Origin: Sophora flavescens
Lineage: Eukaryota > Streptophyta > Magnoliopsida > Fabales > Fabaceae
Direction of reading: 5' to 3'
Assembly: GCA_030762895.1 (NCBI GenBank)
Contig: CM061065.1
Location: forward strand, 75,653,676 to 75,717,675
DNA length: 64,000 nt
The notes beneath the pieces were generated by a model, which had not been told where the DNA came from, made no database searches, and saw only the letters and a list, made by a program, of their open reading frames with translations. A program made the translations under genes and the position numbers. This document shows, piece after piece, positions 1 through 11,924 of the stretch (its first letter is position 1; every line of letters starts with the position of its first letter).

Positions 1-373
1 GGTAACCCCGCTGACCAGCAAGTGACCTCGGTCACTACACAACTTCCCTCCAAACTCCGAGGTTTTTTACTAGAGTTCCCTGCTCCGACAGTCACATTTT
101 TATACCGGTCAAGTCCGTTGATCGGTCGGATACACCAAGTCTTGCCCAATGTTCAAAACATCATACCATATTCCATACGCATGTCTTATCGACATAATTC
201 AAACCGGTGGATAACCATGTATGTCTAATAATTTAACATACATAATCGTTATCACAAACACATACTCATTGTCATCAATATTAGTCCAAAACTCACGTCC
301 AAAGATTTCATATAAACTTCATGAATAAGTTATTCAAGGTCAAATAGCTTCATACAAGATACATGAATTATCA

Positions 374-445
<72 letters not shown>

Positions 446-1614
446 CCACAAAATAAGTGTACAATATAATACATTTTAATCAACACACACCCACATACCT
501 CATTACACATATAAACAGTCTCATCATTAAAGGAAAATTCTAAATTTTCATTCGCTAACACAGTTGTCATTTCATTATTAAAGAGTATCAATTATATTAA
601 AATATATCAGCCCAAGTATCATTAAATTTACTAAAATCGAGGATAACACTCCAATGCCATATATCTCTATTTGATTATAATCATAAGATACTATATATAA
701 AATATATCCATATATTGAATTATATAAATCCTAATAATGCTCATTCCCTGTACGTGTAGCAATATATATTAATTCCTAATTACCCTTTTATGAATATTTA
801 TATGTTTCCTATTACATTCCCTTGAGCAAGTTTAACGGATTAAAAAGGGTAAAAGGTTTCATCCCCTATACTGTACTATTCGAAGCCAATAATCATATAG
901 AATTCCTCAATTTGATTACCGATCAGAATTAAGAAGCAAACATGCCAATACCCAATTGTGACAGGGCCAAATGAATCAAAGATTCAAATAAGGTTTAAGA
1001 TTTGGAAAAGAAAATGAAAGAATAATAGCAACTGACCAGACAAAACTATTTGAAAGATATGTAGATCGTGAGAAAATGCACTTACACCCAAATTCTTGGT
1101 CTCACAAATCCATCACAGAAAAATATCTCAATAATAAAGAGATAATCCCTCACCTGATTTGATGCTTTAGAAAGAGAAAAAGGAATGGTAGAAACAGATT
1201 CGCCACACTCACTGCAGAAACCGCGTCAAGACTCAGTCACCCTTGGGTTGTCGTACCTTCTCCTCTTTCTCTTAAGAATGACCAAAAAGGCAAATAGGGT
1301 TCTCAACGTTTTCCACAACCCTCACTCTATAAGCTTATAAACTCACTATATATTTTAACAATAGTAGATCTCTATCATTTAGTCACTCTTGACGCTAGAG
1401 GTGAAAAGGAAATGTCAGTAATTAATCAAAATGCCTATTTTTATTCTTTATTTCAATTTTTCTTCTTCACTAAATATTGAATATTTAAATATTTATAATT
1501 TTATATTATATTATTTATAACATGCCAAACAAATCTAACCTTTTTTTTTCATATTTTAATGTTAATACTTTATGTCGCTATATAATTAAATAAGTTATTT
1601 TAGCGGGTATTACA
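1..1614 (-). mobile_element. Chromovirus-like Ty3-gypsy LTR, partial
   Basis: Read on the minus strand, the segment begins at 1614 with TGTAATACCCGC, the usual start of plant chromovirus LTRs. It runs down through an AT-rich stretch to a moderately GC-rich part that leaves the window at base 1. No reading frame of a retroelement enzyme is present, so this is LTR or leader only. Its left end, primer site and target duplication lie outside the window. It abuts the LTR of element A exactly at 1614/1615, where about 768 bases of that LTR are missing, so it is best read as an insertion into element A. The family call rests on the terminal motif and position. Confidence 0.5.
378..440. repeat. (TA)n microsatellite
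   Basis: About 31 uninterrupted TA dinucleotides lie inside the chromovirus-like LTR. They also produce the TyrIle-repeat reading frame on the minus strand, which is not a gene. Confidence 0.95.
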
Positions 1615-2178
1615 AAGATCCTCCAAGAGATGAGAAGAAAGTCGTCTATTTCCTTTATAGGGCTTAGAAAACGCGCAACTACACATGGGTTTCCCTCAAA
1701 AATGGAAAATAAGGGTTTAAATACCCTGTCAGGATTCGCGTCCACGCTGAGCGTGGGTTGGGTCACGCTGAGCGAGGGACAGACAGAAAGCAGGTTTTAT
1801 TAGTCGAACCCACGCTGAGCATGGTAATTCCACACTGAGCGTGAATTTGGCCGAGACAGGTCCTCCTAACAGGTGCAGTTTGCTTCTTTCTTCATGCTTC
1901 TTTGCTTACTTCTTTACCAAATCCACTTTAAGTCTTCATGGTTTACTTCCTTATTGAATCCTAAAATTGACAAAAGATGAACCTAAATTAGATTGAACAT
2001 AAGGAGAACAAATTACGCTAAAATTAACATCAAATGCATGAAATTAACAAAAACACTTAAAACACTAATTATGACTCAAGTAACTAAAAATGGGGACAAA
2101 GCAAGGATAAAAACATGCAATTGGGAGTAAAATCTACTCAAGAAAGGCACAATTACTTGCTAATTTAACGAATTATCA
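1615..2178 (-). repeat. 3' LTR of element A, truncated
   Basis: It matches 5292-5854 closely and ends in AATTATCA on the plus strand. It contains a palindromic TATA-like box (GGGTTTAAATACCC, 1713-1726) followed at 1742-1850 by repeats of CACGCTGAGCGTG-type motifs. About 768 bases of the LTR are absent on the left because another element was inserted there. Confidence 0.85.
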
Positions 2179-3739
2179 CTCCCCAAACCTAGCATTTTGC
2201 TTGTCCCCAAGAAAAATAAATAGAACTAACACACAAAATATAAGACACAAAAAGACTAACAAACCAAGCTCTAACATGATTAAGGAAAACTGAATGAGAG
2301 CACAATTAGACAAACTCATCAACAGGCAAAATTGAAACAAGAGTAATTCCTAAAATGAAGCATCAACTAGTAGCAAGCTTAATTCCAAAAAATGTCTGGA
2401 AGCAAAAAGCATAACGACTTTGCAACCATATTCTTCAAAATTAAAAATCATGACAATTTGGCAAGAGAAGAACCATAGAACCTTAGTCCTCACAGGATAC
2501 ACACTCATCGAATAATCACTCAAGTATATGGTGGCGAAGTGTTTCTCTCAAAGCACACATTAGAGTCGTGGAACCATAGATTTGCTTTTCATCTAATTCC
2601 AAAAAAATCACAAACCACATGCATGCACAAATCAAAGGGACTTTATTTTGGGTTGTGACTTGGCTAAACCGAAAAACAAATAAGGAGATAAACAAACAAA
2701 AAATGACCAATAGAATAGGAGAGCAATTACAACAATTCAATTGTTTCAACACAAAGCATAAAATTCCAAATTGCTATAATTGATTTGATTTTTTTTCCAC
2801 TTCTTCATTCCCTTCTTTGGAGTTTCACACAACTTTATTTACACAACTTTATTCACAATTTTTTTTCTTTCTTTTTTCTTCCTTTTCCCTTTTGGATAAT
2901 CAACCTCTCTCTCTTTTTTTCTTCAACCACTTTTACACTCTCTTTTTTTCAAGATTTCTCGCATTATTCCATTACCCTCTCCCCCTAACCAAAATCTTCG
3001 CTTGTCCCCAATTAATTCACCAATGCTCTCCTATTCTCAAGTTGGGATAAACATGGTAATCATCATTCAAGAAGCAAGGGTGAGAACAAAAAGTAACAAT
3101 AAGCTCAAAGGGGTTAGCAAGGGAATTTTTCATGCAAGGTTGACTTTTTGGCTCAAGTGGCTTATGAAAAACGACCCAAATCATTTTTTTGCAAAACATG
3201 CAATTCATGAATCTTAGATAAAAGAATCAAGCAAATCTCAGTACATCAACTCAATGGTGCACACTCAAAGAATTAACATTCAAGCCCAATATATCACCAA
3301 GGTTAATATCAAGATTCCAAAATTCCATTCCAAACCTTATTGCCATGAATTTAATGAAAAAGAAACGAAAATATGCAAAGAGGTTATGAAAAATGCTATG
3401 AACAAATTTGAAAAGTGAAGCCAAGACTACAGGAAGAACTTCTAAAGAAAAAATAATAATCCGGCAAAATGCACAAAATAATGACAATGTCAAAAGTGAC
3501 ATCTCAAAACAGCATCCTGGATCTTTAAGTGCTTGGCCTGTTTTTTTTCTAACACAATCTAACTAAAACAAGTGAAACACACAACTAACAAGAAGAAAAT
3601 GATAATAAACTAAAGTGAAGGGTTAAGAAAAACTCATTGAGAAGGTTCCACCCGGATCCCATTGCTTGAAGCATAAGAGACAAGAGATGCTCAATATGTA
3701 AGATCCTCCTCCCATATCCCATAGCTTGAAGAATGGCAA

Positions 3740-4405
3740 TTACAGAAGCAATATGAATCTACCCTCGATTCCTTCTGGGTCAAATGGCAAGTGATAAACT
3801 CCTCTTTTGACCTCTTCAAACATAAATGTTCCAAGAAGCACATGAGGTTTTACTTCTTGAGCCAATTTTGTACTGTCCATACATACAGGCAAACCAATAT
3901 ATTTATCCAAGGCAGCAATATCAAGTTTCTTGGCAAGCATGGTGAAAGATAGATCCTCTTTGCTCTCCATCTCATGTTCTTTTTCTTGTGACTCATCTTC
4001 CACTACCACTTCATCTTCACTTTGAACTATCCCCAAAACCATATTTTGCTCAAATTGTGCTTCATGTGACTCTTGTACTAATTGTTTGCAAATTTCCTCA
4101 ACTTGCATTTTGAAATTTAGGATCATAGCTTCGATATTATCACACTTGGCTCTTACTTTGGCCTCAAAGACGGACAACTCTTGTGAATATTGTTCTAGAA
4201 CAACTTTCAAAGGATTTGGCTTATTCCATTCCCATTCCTCCTCATGCTTCGTTATTACACTATAAGCTTGTGCATGAGGGAATTGATATCTCCAAAGCCT
4301 ATAGTCTCCCATGACCAAATTCGGTCCAAAATAATATTTTGTTACTCCATCCAAGGTCGGAAAATAATAAGTCTCCATGTTTTGCAATCCACATTGCCCA
4401 AACAA
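3740..4405 (-). pseudogene. Gag-like ORF of element A, broken
   Basis: This 221-codon frame encodes a hydrophilic, coiled-coil-like protein with an acidic stretch and then the core FTMLAKK...ALDKYIGL. It shares that core and the IEGRFILLL block with the frame at 7867-8568, and more weakly with the frames of elements B and D. The frame stops at a TAA (3740-3742) where the relative at 7867-8568 has CAA. Beyond this stop the same frame continues with KLWD and QWDPGG motifs down to about 3640, so the end is a nonsense mutation of a longer protein. No zinc knuckle, protease or polymerase motif is visible. Its role is inferred to be structural (gag-like) from its place between the primer site and the polypurine tract. 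Confidence 0.6.
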
Positions 4406-4497
4406 AACTCCAAAGAAAAAAAATCAAATATATACAAAAAATAAAAATGTCTAAATTAGTTGTCTCCTTTGTTACTAATGATATTGGCAAAACCAAT

Positions 4498-4514
4498 CCC
4501 CGGCAATGGCATCA
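4498..4514 (-). other. Primer-binding site of element A (tRNA-Asp-like, degenerate)
   Basis: On the minus strand this reads TGATGCCATTGCCGGGG, against TGGCGCCGTTGCCGGGG in elements B and D. It lies about ten bases inside the 5' LTR (4524-5854). The changes include both CpG-type positions, as expected from decay of methylated DNA. Confidence 0.7.
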
Positions 4515-4523
4515 AAAACTTAT

Positions 4524-5854
4524 TGACGGTTTCGGCAAGTATACCTAGCGCAAACAAGTAATACGGTGGTGAAACCGGATATCGTCCACAGGGATTAGTT
4601 GCCAAGTACCAATTCACAAATTAAACAGCTATCTAGACCTATCTTTAGCACGAAGAGAGCTCAAAACATAAAATAAAGCAACAAAAGCAATTAAAATATT
4701 TTTGGTCTTTTGGGATTTTTAACAAACACTTAACAAGCACAAAGAGATGTGATTAACAAAAGGATAAAAATGTCGGGGTTAGACTACACTAATCTTCCCT
4801 CAATTGCAATGAAATGGTTACTAACACAAGTTCTAGTTCATTTTTGACAATCAAGCCTTTTAAAATACTCAAACCCTAATTCCTTAGGTGGAATGAGCCA
4901 AAAACCCCAAATTAAATCCTAATTCCTTAGTTGGATTAACATGAGATTTTGCATAAAGAGCCAAGACTTATAAGATTGCAAGCATTTCAAGACCTATTCC
5001 TAGATTCATGAACTACTTGGTATTTGATTCATGAGCATGCAATAGCATCAACTTTCTAATTGTCTACCAAAGCAACAAATCATTTCATGGGTGTTCAAGC
5101 CAAGAAAAGCATTAAGCATAGAATCAAATACTCATAATAAACTAGGAACTTGCATTAGAACCAAATCAAAATATACAACCAAGTTTAGAGAAGTAAACAT
5201 CTAACCCTAACAAGAAGGGGTTTAGCTAGACATAGTAGATGAAATAACAAAAGAAGATGAAATAAACAAGATAAATGGAACAAACTCAATGAAGATCCTC
5301 CAAGAGATGAGAAACAAGTCGCCTATTTCCTTTCTAGGGCTTAGAAAACGCTCAGCTGCTCATGGGTTTCCCTCAAAATGGAAAATAAGGGTTTAAATAC
5401 CCTGTTAGGATTCGCATCCACGCTGAGTGTGGGTTGGGTCACACTGAGTGTGGGACAGACAGAAAGCAGGTTTTATTAGTCGAACCCACGCTGAGCGTGG
5501 GAATTCCATGCTAAGCATGAATATGGTAGAGACAGGTCCTCCTAACAGGTGCAGTTTACTTCTTTCTTCATGCTTCTTTGCTTACTTCTCCACCAAATCC
5601 ACTTTAAGTCTTCATGGTTTACTTCCTTATTGAATCCTAAAATTGACAAAAGATGATCCTAAATTAGATTGCACATAAGGAGAACAAATTAAGCTAAAAT
5701 TAACATCAAATGCATGAAATTAACAAAAACACTTAAAACACTAATTATGACTCAAGTTACTAAAAATGGGGACAAAGCAAGGATAAAAACATGTAATTTG
5801 GAGTAAAATCCACTCAAGAAAGGCACAATTACTTGATAATTTAGTGAATTATCA
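4524..5854 (-). repeat. 5' LTR of element A
   Basis: This full-length LTR (1331 bases, TG...CA) has its TATA-like palindrome at 5389-5402 and GC-rich inverted motifs at 5417-5520. It keeps the R/U5 motif common to these gypsy LTRs (a 'caagtaatacggtggtgaaacc' type block near 4555). The base change CACGCTGAGCGTG to CACACTGAGTGTG in several units suggests methylation-driven decay. Confidence 0.85.
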
Positions 5855-7228
5855 CCGTGGGAATTGGAAAGTTAATTATGGGACTCTTTATGTGTTTGTC
5901 GCAGTATTGTGTCCCCAATTTGTCTATTTTGAGGCAAGAAGAGTACAGCACGTGTTCTTTTGGTGTGCTATATTGTTATTGGTCTAAAGTTTTAGCTTCT
6001 CTCTCAAATAATCATTACAAGAAAAGGAGAACAATGCCATATCTTTTCTTATATGTCTCTTAAGTTAGGCTGGTGATAATTTTACATCACTTTTGCGGAA
6101 GTATACCAAATTATCTATTAGTTCTTTCCATCTAACTAATTAGAAAATGAAGAAACTGAAGAATCAAGATAAAGTCCTCAAGTAATATTCATTTTTAATT
6201 ATGTCATTCAGCTTGAGCATTGTGCATTCTAAAATGAGAAGATATAAGTTCTAGAATGAGCTCTTTGATGCTGATTGTGCAGCGGATTTCTTAAAGATTG
6301 CCAAGTTGCATTGTTGTATTGATTTGCATTTGGTCTGGATTATTATATTTCAGAGCTTATGCTTTTTATCCACTATTAGCTTATAAACCAAATCATGAGA
6401 AACTGCTTCAATGGGTAACTTAAATATTTAAATATGCACCACATACATAGTTTGCTACTTTTCATTGATGGATTTGTTTGCATTTCTTATTCTTATTACT
6501 AAACAACAGCCTAACACTTGAAGTTTGGAGGTGATTTTTGCAGCAATTCTATTGCTATGTACAGCTAGAATTGAACTTTACTCTAAATGAATTAGATGCA
6601 TGTCAAAGTTAGCTATGGTTTAGTTTAATATATTTAACTGAACCTAAACTCCATTTTAGTTTTTTTTAATCCAATTTTTTTTTGTTAATAAAGATATTTG
6701 CAGTAACATTCCAGTATGGAAACATGCAAATGTTATTATGCCTTAATTTTTATTGAAACTTAACATTATGCTTGGAATGGATGATGAAATAGCTGGAGTA
6801 ATCTTCTGCCATTGTTTCATGTTTTTGGACTGACAATGATTACCTGCAGCTTCAAGGAGGCAATGCGATAGTGTGTAAAGGTTTGAATTTGAAGTGATTT
6901 TGAAGACCAATGAGAAGTATAGGGTCCTATTTGCTATTTGTGCCTCTCATTGAAGTTTAAGCATTATTTCATGGCATTTCCTTTTATGTAACAAAAATTT
7001 CTATGGTTGTTAAGGCTTAAATTTGAAACATTTTTGAAAAAAGTACTTTAGTTATATGAATATTAGAGGTTAGTGGATTACATCTGTTTTTAAATTAATA
7101 TTTAGAATTTGTTCTTCATACAAATATTGTATTTTACTACAATCTCATTTATTATCATTTTATTCCTAATTTAACACAAAAATTTTAAAACAAAATTGCA
7201 ACCGCACAACGCGCGGGTCACAATCTAG
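5855..7228 (+). mobile_element. Possible Helitron 3' end and its upstream body
   Basis: At 7201-7228 a short GC-rich hairpin (CCGC...GCGG, 7202-7216) is followed about nine bases later by CTAG and then T, the hallmark of a plant Helitron 3' terminus. The 5' TC end cannot be placed with confidence. The start given here is simply the end of element A. The body is AT-rich, with intron-like stretches and no helicase frame, so it would be a non-autonomous copy. Confidence 0.45.
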
Positions 7229-7639
7229 TTAATTTTAAAGAGGGGTGCTTTTTATTTATTTCGTTTGTATATCCTTCACTTATTATTGTCCAATGACTTT
7301 TTACTTGTGTGCCACAGCCAGCAAGTTGGGAGATTCTGGTTGTTAGTGCTGAAAAGGATGCAGGTAGTGGACTTTGTAAATTCTGGTATACTTCATGGAC
7401 TATATGTCTTTTGTTTTTGCATTATCATTTTTGTATTTAGCAACCAAAGTTTGATTATGATCAATTCTGTTGATTGCATTAAGGACATGATTGATGTTGA
7501 ATGCTGTTTTTTTTTTATTGGTGAATGTTGTTTGTTTATTGCTGAATGTAGGAAAATGTGCATAAAGCAGGGAAATTTTAAAAAAAAAAATTGGAGAATA
7601 GATAGCATTTCTTTTAAAATACTGTTGTAGTTAAACTTA

Positions 7640-7760
7640 TGATAGTGCTTTATAAAAAGAAACTTTGTTATTTACTTGTAACTAAGATAGTGCATCTTTA
7701 AGGACGCGCTATCTTTATTTTGAGTTCACGTTAACACAGCTTTCATGCTATGCATTTTAG
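7640..7760. repeat. Subterminal-repeat-like segment (CACTA-like)
   Basis: The segment contains motifs such as GACGCGCTATC and GATAGTGC that resemble the AAGCGCTAT motifs at 17764-17868. The two pieces flank element C and may be halves of one split DNA transposon. No TIR is visible on this side. Confidence 0.3.
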
Positions 7761-7866
7761 TGACGACTACTATTCAAATCAGGAATATCAAATTGATTGG
7801 ATCGTGCTTGATTGTATCGTTGCTAACAATGTAAAGACATACTCCAATGAGGAATAGAGATCACAT

Positions 7867-8568
7867 TTGTCATCTTTACCACCACCACCACACTTTAAGC
7901 TGAATCCTGAGGTGATAGAATTTCTTTGGGAGATAGATGCTCGACTTGTGATCCAGAGCATAGAGCATAACAAGGCAGAAATAAGTACCATGATTCAGGG
8001 GTTTGAAATGCAAGCTGGGAAACATTCTAAAGAGCTAGTAGCGCAACTAAGTGTCATGATTCAAAAGTTAGAAGCGGAAACTATGGAACATTTGAAAAAG
8101 CTAGTTGAGGAGCCACTGGAAACCCATATTCAAGAGAATGTGGTTGCGGAGATGGATCAAAATGAAGATGAAGTGGTGATGGTAGATGAGTCACAAGAGG
8201 AAATATCTTTCACCATGCTGGCCAAGAAACCTGAAATTGCTGCATTGGATAAATATGTTGGTTTACATGCATATGTGAACACTGCAAAGTTGGTCCCTTC
8301 CACTTGTCTGTCAAATTTCTTTGTGAAAATAACATTTGACCCGGGAGGAAGTAGATTCATTATTGTACCTAAAAAGGTCAATGGAGTTTTCACACACTTG
8401 CTGGGAGGAATTGAGGGTAGATTCATCTTGCTTCTGCAATCATCACTCCACAAGCTATGGGATCCGGGAGGAAGCCTTTACATATTTAGCATCTCTTGGC
8501 CCCTATGCTACAAGCAATGGGATCCAGGTGGAAGCTTATCAATGAGTTTGCTTAACCCTTCTCTTTAG
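7867..8568 (+). CDS. Gag-like protein of element C
   Basis: This 233-codon open frame encodes an acidic, helical protein. It has a helical region rich in Glu and Lys (about residues 40-90), then EISFTMLAKK and ALDKYVGL (about 115-140), and a C-terminal part with two WDPGGS motifs. The core and C-terminus match the broken frame of element A and weakly match elements B and D. The residues before the Met at 7867 also resemble coding sequence but contain a stop, so the N-terminus is probably truncated. No enzyme domain or zinc knuckle is seen. A structural gag-like role is inferred from its place in the element. It is the least broken of the two A/C-type frames. Confidence 0.55.
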   Translation: MSSLPPPPHFKLNPEVIEFLWEIDARLVIQSIEHNKAEISTMIQGFEMQAGKHSKELVAQLSVMIQKLEAETMEHLKKLVEEPLETHIQENVVAEMDQNEDEVVMVDESQEEISFTMLAKKPEIAALDKYVGLHAYVNTAKLVPSTCLSNFFVKITFDPGGSRFIIVPKKVNGVFTHLLGGIEGRFILLLQSSLHKLWDPGGSLYIFSISWPLCYKQWDPGGSLSMSLLNPSL

Positions 8569-8599
8569 TTTATTTTCATTTTCTTGTTAGTTTTTGTTG

Positions 8600-8601
8600 A
8601 A

Positions 8602-8642
<41 letters not shown>
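8600..8642. repeat. (AAT)n microsatellite
   Basis: A run of AAT trinucleotides lies just downstream of the gag-like frame of element C. Confidence 0.9.
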
Positions 8643-8644
<2 letters not shown>

Positions 8645-9959
8645 AAGAAGAAAAAAAATTGAAAATTTAGAAAATAGAAAAAACATTTGATTCAGATATA
8701 TTTAGTTGCTTTTTCTTGTATGACTTGCCTATCTTGTGCTAATGTTTTCTATGTTTTGAGATATATTTAGTTGTGCTTCATGGTATCTCATGACAAAAAG
8801 GAAGGATAGGAGGCACTAATGATGATGACCTCAAGTTTGGACCAAATTTTGGAAGCGCGAGATAGGGGAGTTTTCTTTTCTTTTTCTTTATTTTGCTCTT
8901 TTTTTTTTTTGTGTTGTTTTATTTTTGATTATTTTTTTAGTGTTTGCAAGTTAATGTCAGTACTCCACTTTGAAAAAAATAAAAAATAATAAGCATGCTT
9001 GTGTGGAACCCCATTCTTGGCAATTTCATTGTATTGTGCACCCACCATGTTTGTTTTCCTTTGATGTGAAGATGACACTTGTGGTTTAGTTTGTCATTTG
9101 AGTTTGTTCTTGACTGGATTTGTTGCATTGTGTTAAACCTTGTTGATTAAAGTTCATGGCTATAAAATTTTGGTGAGAATTAATTGGATTGCTTAACTTT
9201 ATCCTTGTGAGTCATTTGAGCCTATAATTGTAAATTCTTTCTTGTGAGTGCACCATTGAAATTCATGCTCTTGAGTTTGCTAGGTTCTTGTTTGAAGTTC
9301 ATGATTCACCTGCATGTTATAAAAATGATTTGGGCCGTTTTTCATGTAGCTACTTTGACCAAATAGCCAACCGTGAATTTTTCCCTTTGCTTAACTCATT
9401 TGAGATTTAAATGTATATCTTTGTTTGTTTTACCCGTGAGCCTTACCTTGAAAAACAATGTTTCTAACCAAACCTTAGTGGATAGGAGAGCATTGAATTA
9501 TTGTGTGTGGGTTTGACATAAGTGTGGGGGAGAATATTTTGTGCTTATATATATGTTGGTGAAAGGAAGGGGTGGTTATCAAATCAGAAAGAAAAAAAAA
9601 GGAAGAAGAAGAAAAATAAATGCAAAAGAAAAAAAAATATGAAAAATGGTATGAAATACTTGAGAAAAATAAAGTGGTGCTTTGAAAGAAAAGAAGGTAA
9701 AGGAAGTCCAAAAGAAAGAGGTGGAAAAAGGGTTGTATGCAAAGCATGGTTCTTTAAAATAATTGTTACTTTCCTATTTCCTTTGGTGCTAGCTTGTTTA
9801 TCCTTTTTTATCTTTCCCATTTACCTTGGTCACATTACATCCTAAATAAAGTCCCTTTGATTTATGCATGTTGTGAATTATGAATGAATGATTGAGATGA
9901 AAATCAAACTTGAAGTTGCATGGTTTTGATGTGTGAATTTGAGTGATAAACTTGCAATT

Positions 9960-9964
9960 ATTAC
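9960..9964. other. Target-site duplication of element B, left
   Basis: ATTAC directly precedes the LTR start. The same five bases follow the other LTR at 15848-15852. Confidence 0.9.
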
Positions 9965-11387
9965 TGATGCGTGATTTTTAAGATATATAAATAAAGGCAA
10001 GTGCACCTCGTCGCAATCAAGTAATACGATGGTGAGACCGGTTATCGTATCCACAGGGATTGGTTGTCAATTACCAATTCGCAAGCTTAACAACTATCTA
10101 GACTAAAATAAAGTATGAGAGATTAAACAGAAAATAAAGAAACAAAATATTTTTGTCTTTTTGGAATTTTCTCAAACACTTGGTATGCAAACAGGGATGT
10201 GGCTAGAATTGTCAGGGTTAGACTACACTAATCCTCCCTTAATTGCAATGAAATGGTTTCTAACACAAGTCCTAATTCAATTATGCCAATCAAGCCTTTT
10301 CTAAAGTACTCAAGCCTAATGTCTTAGGTGCATTGAGCCTAAAACCCCAAATTAAACCCTAATGTCTTAGGTGGAATAACCTAAGATTTTGCATTAAGTT
10401 AAGACTTATAAGATTGCAAGCAGCCAACACCTATGTCTAGATTCTTGACCTACTTGGCATATGATTCATGAGCATGCCTTAACACCAACCTTTCAGTCAT
10501 CTATTAAAGCAACATATCATTCCTATGGGTAGTTAATCCAAGGAAAGCATTAAACACAGAATCACATACTCATAACGAAATAGAAACTTGTATTAAACAA
10601 CCACATCACAATACAACTAAGTTCAGAAAAGTTACATCTAACCCCAACAATGGGGGATTAACTACTCATGATAAAAGGAAATACAAAATAGGATGAGAAA
10701 AGGGATGGAGAACACTCATAGACAAGCTTCCTCCAATCTTCTCCCCATCCAAGAGCAGAGAAAACGCCCCCCTTTTTGGTTAGAAACCCTCTCCAGCCGC
10801 CAGCCTCAGCCTGCCTCCAAGTGCAGATCCCTAATTCTGTTCAGTGCAGGTTTATTTATAGGTCCGTCGCCCGTCACGGCCGTGATGTCCATCACGGCCA
10901 GGCCGTGACGCTTTCTGTTTCTGGAACATTTGGCATTTTAGGTCTCTCGCGTGGCGAGACATTGCTCGCGTCGCGAGCCTCCATTCCATGGCCGTGATCT
11001 CCATCACGGCCAAGCCGTGATGGTCTCTGACTTGTGATGGTTTTGGGTCACGGCCGTGATGTACATCACGGCTAGGCCGTGACAGACTCTGTTTTCAGCT
11101 TTTCTGCCTTTTCATTTTTACCCGATCATGGTCGTGGATTGGCATCACGGCTAGGCCGTGATGGGCTCTGTTTAGCTCATTTTCTTCCCTTTTAAGGCTC
11201 TAATTCATCCAATCTTCATTATAGCCAAATATGCACAGTTTTTCTCCAATTTCTGCAAAACAACACACATAAACCACCTCATCCGTTCCAAAGGAAAAAC
11301 TATACAAAATCAACACTAAATTGGCCTAACTATATGCAAATGCATGCAGAAATGTACATGAAAAATGAGGTAAAATCACACTCATCA
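9965..11387 (-). repeat. 3' LTR of element B
   Basis: This 1423-base LTR runs from TGATGCG to CTCATCA on the plus strand. A TATA-like box lies at 10849-10862 (minus sense CCTATAAATAAACC). An array of palindromes follows at 10864-11165, built from TCACGGCCGTGA-type and CTCGCGTCGCGAG-type units. Confidence 0.92.
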
Positions 11388-11412
11388 AATCACCCCAAGC
11401 TTAAGACTTTGC
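11388..11412 (-). other. Polypurine tract region of element B
   Basis: On the minus strand the bases just before the LTR read CTTAAGCTTGGGGTGATT. They are preceded by the 'gcttgaggacaagcaaag' motif that also occurs, with changes, at the same place in elements A, C and D. Confidence 0.75.
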
Positions 11413-11924
11413 TTGTCCTCAAGCAAAAACTAAGGCCAGAAGAGATAAACAGTCAAAGCATGGATAGTGAACCAAGAACCCGAGTAAATGATCCAAGCAA
11501 TAGGTAATTCAATTATTTCAGCAAGAGACAATCAATTCAAGTCCAATTAGGGGCTTAAGTTTCCTAGACTCACATTCTCACTGATTCGGGCACTCTTGCT
11601 CACTTGAAGCTCACCCCAAGCTTGTTTATTTGCTTGGCTCTCTTTCTTGCCTCACTCACTCAAGTGTTCAAGTATATATAACAATTCGCTCCATTTTCCT
11701 CAAGGAATGATTCCTACCATATGCTTGACTATCAACCAAATCTCCACTTTATTTATGAAAACACCTAAGAATCAAGATGTCTTTATTTGGTTGTAACGTG
11801 GCCATGGGATTAATCTTTAGGTGGGGATAACAAGAAAAGGGATATTTCAAAAGGCTAAACCAAGTATCAAACATTTCAACACAAGACACCTTCTAAAATA
11901 CCTTCTTGGGTTTTCAATACATTT

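Larger units (their letters stand above)
1615..5854 (-). mobile_element. Non-autonomous Ty3-gypsy element A (Athila/Tat-like)
   Basis: Two direct repeats bound this element: a truncated LTR at 1615-2178 and a full one at 4524-5854. The truncated copy matches 5292-5854. On the minus strand the LTR starts TGATAATTC, and the base run TTTGGGGAG next to it at 2179-2190 is a polypurine tract. A primer site like that for tRNA-Asp sits at 4498-4514, with two or more mismatches to the form seen in B and D. The interior carries one short gag-like frame and no protease, reverse transcriptase or integrase, so the element is non-autonomous and decayed. The missing LTR part is probably left of the window, beyond the inserted chromovirus. 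Confidence 0.8.

Noticed and set aside
340..591. Minus-strand frame with TyrIle repeats
   Set aside because: Produced by a TA microsatellite.
2785..3050. Overlapping Phe/Ser-rich frames
   Set aside because: Pyrimidine-rich noncoding tract of element A.
7265..7630. 121-codon frame
   Set aside because: AT-rich, Phe/Ile/Cys-rich translation without a domain. Likely chance.
10864..11165. CRISPR-like repeated palindromes
   Set aside because: Units are irregular, have no equal-length spacers, lie inside retrotransposon LTRs and occur in a plant genome.
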